Below, one piece after another: positions 58,284 to 64,000 of a stretch of DNA of 64,000 bases. Source of the DNA: Arenicola marina (taxonomy: Eukaryota > Annelida > Polychaeta > Arenicolidae); assembly GCA_964019135.1 (NCBI GenBank), contig OZ025249.1, positions 13,789,088-13,853,087 on the forward strand, read 5' to 3'. A program made the translations under genes and the position numbers. The number at the start of each line of letters is the position of its first letter. Positions within the stretch are counted from its first letter, which is position 1. Under the pieces are notes generated by a model, which was not told the origin of the DNA, searched no databases, and was given only the letters and a program-made list of their open reading frames with translations.

Positions 58284-58370
58284 CTTGTGATGAGTGTCAG
58301 GACTGTTCGCAGGTCATTGGATGTCGTTCGTGTTCCACTCCTGGAGTAAAGAGGCCGCAGTGCACGGAAG
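58284..58370 (+). CDS. Gene B exon: six-cysteine EGF-like module
   Basis: 87 bp, phase 1-1, between GTCTTCCACAG and GTAAGT. It encodes CDECQDCSQVIGCRSC and CTEG, six cysteines, near-identical to 8625-8711. It sits between lectin and laminin-type EGF. Confidence 0.88.
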
Positions 58371-58795
58371 GTAAGTCTCATTTCGCTACTTAACAAATTG
58401 TGATATTACTCTGTAACACAAACTTTCCGCGACAACAATTCTTCCACTGAGATAGTTAACAGCTTTGTCAATGGGAATTAATATTTTCCGGTATTAGTAC
58501 ATAAATACAAGTATGTAGTGTACTAGTAATAAACGGACATGTTCCAAACCCTTTTTGAGTATGACTGGTTGGTGGGAAAGTGGCTTTCTGGTTTTCTGCG
58601 TCATCAAAACTCCGGCATCGTTACCATATTGGCATTTTGCCATGATAACGCCTACATTTCTCATAGAGTTAGTATCAGCAAGATCAGAACGTATGTCCAA
58701 AAAACTGTCTAAAATATATCTATTATATACATATACGCGCATACCCCATACCTTCCCAAATTATAGCTTTTCTCTACATTGGGTTCACGTTACAG

Positions 58796-58948
58796 CGTGT
58801 GACGTCGGGACGTACGGCCTGAACTGTGCCGAGAACTGCACCGGACGTTGTGTGAACGGCGACCCCTACAACTGTTCACCCGGTGACGGGTCCTGTCCCG
58901 GCGGGTGTCAGGAGTGGTACACGGGAACCATCTGCACCGTCTCCATAG
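58796..58948 (+). CDS. Gene B exon: laminin-type EGF module
   Basis: 153 bp, phase 1-1, after GTTACAG and before a strong ATAG/GTAAGT donor. It encodes CDVGTYGLNCAENCTGRC, CSPGDGSCPGGCQEW and TGTICTVSI, eight cysteines. It is the paralog of 9396-9548. NCT and NCS sequons suggest N-glycosylation. Confidence 0.92.
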
Positions 58949-59862
58949 GTAAGTATGACTGCGGCGATCCTCCCACAATGATAAACATTTGCCCATTGCT
59001 TTATTTCAGAGTGTACGTCCCTTAGTTTCCAGCGGTCAATAGAATGTTTTGGATGAATTCGCCTCTGTGCAAGTTGACGTGCAAGGGACATGACTTCAGA
59101 TCAGACTATTGACTGTACCGATGTGTTCAATAACGCCTTAAGACATCCCGCCAGTATGTGTTGCAGAAATATTCCGCTCCTCTCCACATGTGTTGATGTT
59201 CAAAGTAGTAAAATAATTGTGACACAATGGATCCGTAATGCTTTGAAGCTTTGTACTAATATTTACGTATAAATACAACATGATTTGGTCATATATAAGT
59301 ATGTGACGCCTCTCCTAAAGGTGATAAATCTATGTTTACTGGCTTAGATGTATCTCGCATCAAACAGTATCGCTGGTGCGGGATGTAGTGTCGGATACTT
59401 CTCGATCACGAGCTTTTTTTCCTTTGGCCAAATTTAGCATGCATGGACAAAAAATCAGCCAAGAACACCAGTATCTCATTTTATTTTAAATTATCTTCCT
59501 CTTTTTTGAAACGTGATTCGTATCTTTATCATGTGAGGTAACTGGTCTTACACAAATTGAATGGGCAAATCCGTAGCCTGATGCGATTAAAACCAAAGTC
59601 AGCCGCGAATTTGCCGCGATCATTTTGAAAATCCCTGGCGTGAGAAAGCAACACCGGGCAATTTTAATGAACTTACGTCTGTGCTGCAACGTTATCCCTT
59701 TTTATGTTACAAACAATATTTCTTTATGCTGACACATGCTCAAAATGATCGCGGCAAATTAGCGGAAAATATGGAACGGGGTATCGTTGTGTCTACCTTG
59801 AGCGATAACTAGCGAACTATCAGCAAACAAAAATGCCTCACATTTCTGTATGCACCAATTAG
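58949..59862 (+). other. Gene B intron lacking the FN3 exon; holds an inverted repeat
   Basis: Gene A has an FN3 exon at the equivalent place; nothing resembling it is seen here. An inverted repeat (CCGCGAATTTGCCGCGATCA at about 59602-59629 and TGATCGCGGCAAATTAGCGG at about 59737-59765) could form a stem with a loop of about 105 bp. Confidence 0.7.
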
Positions 59863-59910
59863 CTGTTGTAGATACGTCCCCGGTGACAACGCCCTTGCGT
59901 CTCATGGAAG
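59863..59910 (+). CDS. Gene B exon: juxtamembrane stalk
   Basis: 48 bp, phase 1-1, between CACCAATTAG and GAAG/GTAATT. It reads VVDTSPVTTPLRLMEG-like, a Ser/Thr/Pro-rich stalk. The small size and weaker donor make it less certain, but the frame joins cleanly to the EGF and transmembrane exons and matches the position of 12627-12665. Confidence 0.55.
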
Positions 59911-60182
59911 GTAATTGAAGCTGCTAACCAAGTTCGTACTATGAACGATATATGATTTCTCGTTTATGAATTACGATATTTTGTTGTAAATGATAACAAA
60001 TAAGGTCTAACAGTGCATACCGCTTGACAAGCTTCTCCTGACTTTACTAGATCTCTTTAATTGAACACGCGTACTTTTTCTATCCATAGCCATATATATG
60101 GACTAGCTTTCAATGTTTGTATTCGGTATATCCGTTGTGACAAAAGTACCGTTTCTACTGTCTATACCTTTCACGTTATCAG

Positions 60183-60460
60183 AAGATACCACAGTCCTTC
60201 TCTTGGCCTTGCTGGGCTGTGCTGTGGTCGTCATGGTGATCCTGGGGACAGCGCTGGTCGTGGCCGTCGTCAGACACCGTGGGTGTCGCAGGGTCTTCAA
60301 CCCTTCTTCTCTAACCAAACAACGACCAACGTCGGTCGACATCCCGCCAGTTGAGGAGACAAAGCGATCCACAGCGCCACCTAGCGAGTCGACCGTGGTG
60401 CCAAGCGAATCAGCCCGCCAGGGGAACATGGAGGATGGTTACGAAACCCTGGGGGAGAGG
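60183..60460 (+). CDS. Gene B exon: transmembrane helix and cytoplasmic region
   Basis: The acceptor is TTCACGTTATCAG after a pyrimidine tract; the donor is AGG/GTTTGT in phase 0. The exon is 278 bp. It encodes a helix (LLLALLGCAVVVMVILGTAL, VVAVV) then the basic RHRGCRR, VFNPSS, TSVDIPP, STAPPSES and the first tyrosine motif DGYETLGER. A later acceptor (ACCACAG, 60194) is possible and would shorten the N-terminal side by four residues. Confidence 0.9.
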
Positions 60461-60714
60461 GTTTGTATATTTTTGAACTTAAAATGGGAGAAGTGTCTTG
60501 CAAATTATTATGAATGATCACAGAAGGAGTGGCATTATGGGGCTGTAATAAAGCGATCAGTCGTGTGTGGCCTGTAAATAATATTATAAATAGTCATGAG
60601 TTCCAACTATATAACAAAAGAAACGTATTTTTCTCGCCACCGGCACTTTTGAGGCAATAAGGCTTGTAAGTGCATAATTATTCATTCGCACATGTTATCT
60701 TTTCAACTTTACAG

Positions 60715-60774
60715 GAGCCTCAGTACGTCAATCCTGGAACAATATACGCTGACATCAGGGATCCCAGTGCCTGA
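60715..60774 (+). CDS. Gene B last exon: tyrosine-motif tail and stop
   Basis: Starts in phase 0 after CAACTTTACAG and encodes EPQYVNPGTIYADIRDPSA then TGA at 60772-60774. With YETL of the previous exon this gives YETL, 13 residues, YADI, the same ITAM-like spacing as gene A, with YVNP between. The tail is 12 residues shorter than that of gene A. The end of the exon is the first unit of a 44-bp tandem array. Confidence 0.92.
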   Translation, partial: EPQYVNPGTIYADIRDPSA

Positions 60775-61160
60775 ACCATGGATTATTGTCCGCTGACATC
60801 AGGGATCCCAGTGCCTGAACCAGGGATCAGTGTACGCTGACATCAGGGATCCCAGTGCCTGAACCAGGGATCAGTGTACGCTGACATCAGGGATCCCACT
60901 GCCTGAACCAGGGATCAGTGTCCGCTGACATCAGGGATCCCAGTGCCTGAACCAGGGATCAGTGTACGCTGACATCAGGGATCCCAGTGCCTGAACCAGG
61001 GATCAGTGTACGCTGACATCAGGGATCCCACTGCCTGAACCAGGGATCAGTGTCCGCTGACATCAGACATCCCAGTACCGGAACCAGAGTGCAGTGTACG
61101 CTGACATCAGGGATGCCAGTACCTGAACCAGGGATCAATGTACACTGACCTCCGGGATCT
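60747..61160 (+). repeat. 44-bp minisatellite made from the last codons of gene B
   Basis: Ten units start at 60747, 60791, 60835, 60879, 60923, 60967, 61011, 61055, 61099 and 61143. Each contains CGCTGACATCAGGGATCCCA and GTGCCTGAACCAGGGATCAG. The first unit overlaps the coding end (ADIRDPSA and TGA). The array continues into the presumed 3'UTR. Confidence 0.95.
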
Positions 61161-62215
61161 GGTTGAAGAAAGAGAGACAGCAGAAGTCGATTATCTTATA
61201 AGCATCAACACCAGTATCTGATATCTGGTTTGGAGCTGTGTACGTCAAACTGCGTCCGTCACAAGAGACATTAATACAAAACTGTGAATTTCCGTGCATG
61301 TTTTACATTAAACTAAAACGATATAAACATATTGGGCGCCACTGATATCAGTTGGAGAAAGGTCTGTCGATCAGTTCTGTACAAAAGACATTGCTTCGAT
61401 AAATAATATCAAAGATTTGACCATGTATTGCATGGTATATACAAATGGCATAAGAGTTATTATTATAAACAGCGATATATTTATTAAAGACGCTTGGCTT
61501 CGTTCACAATCTTGTATATATTGAATCCATTGAAGAAAGAGAGACAGCAGCAGTCGATTATTTTATAAGCAACAACACTAGTATCTGATATCTGGTTTGA
61601 AGCTGTGTACATCGAAGTGAGTCCGTCACAAGATGAAAGGATTGATGATTAGAAATATCAGGTATATCAATCCTCTCCAGTTGGTGTGCTTCCGACTAAA
61701 AGTGATACCGCTGTTAAGTGAATTTGACCCTTACAGTTGCCATTGTCTTAAGGCCGCCACAATGTTTTAATTACAAAGCTTCATTTGATATGTGTAAAAT
61801 GTTATTAAATTCTTGGACCATTAGATCAAATGTGGAGTGTCGTACTTTTTTATAGGTTCCGCATTCGAATAACTACCAGAAAGTGTCTCGGTTACATTAT
61901 TAATAGTTTCGTTAACATGAAGTGGTAACTTGAACAGTGTATGTATGTGCACCTTTTTGTCCTATAGCATCGTTGCGTGAAGCCATTCCAACTGACTGTA
62001 GGTGGAAGATATTGTTTTCATTGAAGGCGTATATGTATAATGTTATTGGTTGGGAAGAGGATGTCTATTACAGGACTATTATTTTACTGTTTCATGTCCT
62101 GTCGACATTAATCCAAAACTCATTGTGAATTTCCGCCAAATATATACCGAAATGAACTTGTGCATGTTTTGCATTAAACTAAAGCGATATAAATATGTAA
62201 ATGACATATTTGGAA
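61150..62215 (+). repeat. Duplicated 3'UTR segments of gene B
   Basis: TTGAAGAAAGAGAGACAGCA through TATCTGATATCTGGTTTG to GTCCGTCACAAG is present at about 61162-61265 and again at 61526-61632. A second motif (GACATTAATACAAAACT, GTGAATTTCCG, GCATGTTTTACATTAAACTA) at 61267-61325 recurs at 62102-62195. Each includes an ATTAAA that could act as a poly(A) signal. Confidence 0.8.
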
Positions 62216-63039
62216 TGGTTCTGGGTTGTGGTGTCTATCCGGTTCATGCCTAAGCTACTAACCCCGTACCTCGAGAGGGGCCTCTTCCCTTTCACTCACT
62301 TCAGACAGCCTGTCAGCTAGCTCGATGCGAAAGAAACCACTGTGTTTATTTATATATGTTTGGAATATGACCCTTGCGGTTCATCCTCCATGCTAGAGAA
62401 TCACTAGGCTGCTGACATTCCTGGTCTGATATCCGGGGCGCAGGGACTTGAGCAAGTGTACGCACCTGCTGCAGATGAATTAAAAAATAGGATTGAAGAG
62501 GAATGCAAATCGTCTGGGTTTCTTGGCAGCAAAGGCGTCGATCAGTGTTTCGTCGATTGGCTTGGTATCCATGCAGAATGGCGAAAGTTATACAAACTGA
62601 GAAGAAGTTCCAATGCTCACAATCAGGGCCGGTTTTCCACGCATTGTAAGCTTAGCGCATGTTCTATGGTTTCGATCAACTTCTCGATTTAGGAATTGTC
62701 AACCAATCAGCGTCAAGAATTTCAGCCAGCGTTGAGATGATCACGTTGACTTTATTGTTTGCATTATGACAATGAAGAATGTATGTGTGGCTTGTATGCA
62801 TGACGTTATGAATGATGGTATATGTTCGCTAGGTGACGATAGAACTCGAGAACGGGCCTTTTTTGCATTCGCTTGGTGGCGCCACTGCGCTGGCGGTCCC
62901 AGCAGCGCTTCTCGGTATGCTGCCTGCAGATATTCAATGTCTGAAGTGGACATCATTTGCGGCCAACGGTCTGCTTCTTCCAGTTGGAACTCACGAAATA
63001 GATTTTTGTAGTAAATGGTAGACGTGATTTATACGCGGG
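62216..63039. other. Intergenic DNA with an unclassified element fragment
   Basis: 62528-62630 shares GCAAAGGCGTCGATC and AGTTCCAATGCTCACAATCA with the inverted-repeat element near 16680-16730 and 37090-37140. The 78-codon frame at 62456-62692 has no recognisable domain. Confidence 0.45.
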
Positions 63040-63145
63040 TCATGCTGAAACAATGCGTTTTTATGTCCCTTGTTTTGCTCTTTCACCGGAGCAGACGCCT
63101 GTTTTATCTATCTATGTGCTCCGCCAGCTCAAAAGTGACCGAATT
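63040..63145 (+). repeat. Dispersed repeat, copy 2 (partner 41807-41930)
   Basis: It has the same order of motifs (GAAACAATGCGTTTTTATG, TTGTTTTGCTCTTTCACCGG, CCAGCTCAAAAGTGACC) as the copy after the 40-bp array. Confidence 0.8.
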
Positions 63146-63284
63146 TGAATTGTTTATTCGTTTAGTTCACAACTGTTTTGATATCGTATTCGATGTGATC
63201 AGTCACATGTGTATTCGTTGTCGAAAACCTCGTAAAACAAATAATGCTCATACCAAAAATTAATCATTATTTTGATTGGAACCT

Positions 63285-63347
63285 TCGCTTGATAGCCCCG
63301 CGCTCCGAACCCCAAGTTCTGAGTGCTAACGACTGAGCTATGAGGAA
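63285..63347 (-). other. tRNA-like fragment
   Basis: On the minus strand GGTTCCTCATAGCTCAGTCG, TTAGCACTCAG, then GGGGTTCGGAGCGCGGGGCT has box A (TAGCTCAGTCGTTAGCA) and box B (GGTTCGGAGC) in the right order. I could not form a full cloverleaf by eye, so it is more likely a SINE head than a functional tRNA. Confidence 0.4.
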
Positions 63348-63674
63348 CCACTGCAGCGTAGTAGGTAAACAAGTTGAATTGCAGATCTATAGGCCATATG
63401 GTCTATCTTCCATGGTTGAGTCTACGGAATGGTTCACCCTAACAAGGAAGAACGACCAGCCATATTCACGACCTGGCACACACACAGATATATGGGACAT
63501 GATGTGTCATGCAACACCATATTCCATAGTACCAGGCAGTACCTTGGTCCTACTTAGCCTACATGTACGCAGTGTTTCCTTTAGGCCTACATTCCAGCTG
63601 AGCTATCGGGGTTCCGTGGTAACGCACCGCAGACGGCCTCGTGTCATATTACGTTGAGCGTGTTTGTTGTATTC

Positions 63675-63790
63675 CTCGGGGGGGGGGGGGGGCACCGTAA
63701 CACGAATCTGGGGGTGAGGAGTGGGGGGGGGGGCACCGTAACACGAATCTGGTGGTAAGGAGGGGGATGGGGGGGGGGGCGGGTCCACGG
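63675..63790 (+). repeat. G-rich short repeat
   Basis: GGCACCGTAACACGAATCTG followed by a poly-G run occurs twice (about 63691 and 63733), then another G run to 63780. It has G-quadruplex potential. Confidence 0.8.
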
Positions 63791-64000
63791 CTGCCCTTAA
63801 TGCCTGAGGGAGCGAATAAAAAAGGGGAACCTCCACGCCCACAGCAATGCATTGAGTACCCCTCCCCCAGGGTTTATTCTCAACATGTTGAAAGTTGTTG
63901 AACAATCTTAGACGTAAATCTGTTGAGGATAAAGAAACGCGTTTGTACTTTGTCTTTGTTGAATACGTTGACATCATCATGTAAACCAAGGTGTCAGCCA

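Overview
This is eukaryotic genomic DNA, most likely from a marine invertebrate and probably a lophotrochozoan such as a mollusc. Coding sequence is split into short exons with GT-AG borders and long introns. The window holds many SINEs, LINE pieces, MITEs and minisatellites, and there are no bacterial-style gene runs. The phylum is inferred from the style of the lectin/EGF receptor family and the repeats; I cannot name a species.

The biological core is a pair of tandem paralogous genes, A and B, both on the + strand. Each encodes a single-pass membrane receptor. Gene A (3538-13551, 5' end not found in the window) has, in order: two exons forming one fucolectin-type (FTP/F5-8C-like) domain, a 6-Cys EGF-like exon, an 8-Cys laminin-type EGF exon, a fibronectin III exon, a 13-codon stalk exon, a transmembrane plus cytoplasmic exon, and a final tail exon. 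Gene B (leader candidates 33.4-39.9 kb, body 47814-60774) has an extra 8-Cys EGF exon in front of the lectin and lacks the FN3 exon. Extracellular exons are all phase 1-1 and paralogous exons have identical lengths (225, 243, 87, 153 bp). Gene B with the leader at 39835 sums to 1308 bp, exactly 436 codons including stop. Gene A closes in frame only if one missing base is allowed in the FN3 exon (326 bp instead of 327), so it is either a pseudogene or carries a sequencing error. Both cytoplasmic tails end in three tyrosine motifs in the same arrangement (YxxL, 13 residues, YxxI, with YxNP between), an ITAM-like layout split across the last two exons. The pair therefore looks like lectin-type receptors that could signal through SH2 proteins, plausibly in innate recognition.

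Between the two genes (about 13.6-47.8 kb) lies a repeat-rich region. It has a large direct segmental duplication (about 15.4-21.9 kb and 35.6-41.8 kb) and a partial third copy (about 24.0-26.3 kb). Each copy carries a promoter/leader module: a signal-peptide exon followed by a GTGAG donor. Five or six leader exons in all (19467, 24924, 33362, 39835, 42519?, 44996) precede the body of gene B; three keep a start codon, an open frame and a donor. They may be alternative first exons or relics of lost gene copies.

Mobile elements include a TTAA-flanked MITE (1669-2493), a TA-flanked pogo-like MITE (33540-34095), a hAT-like MITE with an 8-bp duplication (40107-40291), two copies of one tRNA-derived SINE with 11-bp target duplications (23053-23281, 35751-36012), a LINE ORF1 remnant (26573-27221), a dead CR1/Jockey-like LINE on the minus strand (52921-55018), and a 158-bp-arm inverted repeat containing tRNA-like sequence (29773-30171). 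Minisatellites with units of 20, 21, 40, 44, 49, 51, 64, 70 and 85 bp are abundant. Several are made from pieces of the receptor genes themselves: a splice acceptor plus exon start (both genes), the last codons plus stop (gene B), and a piece of the leader upstream region.
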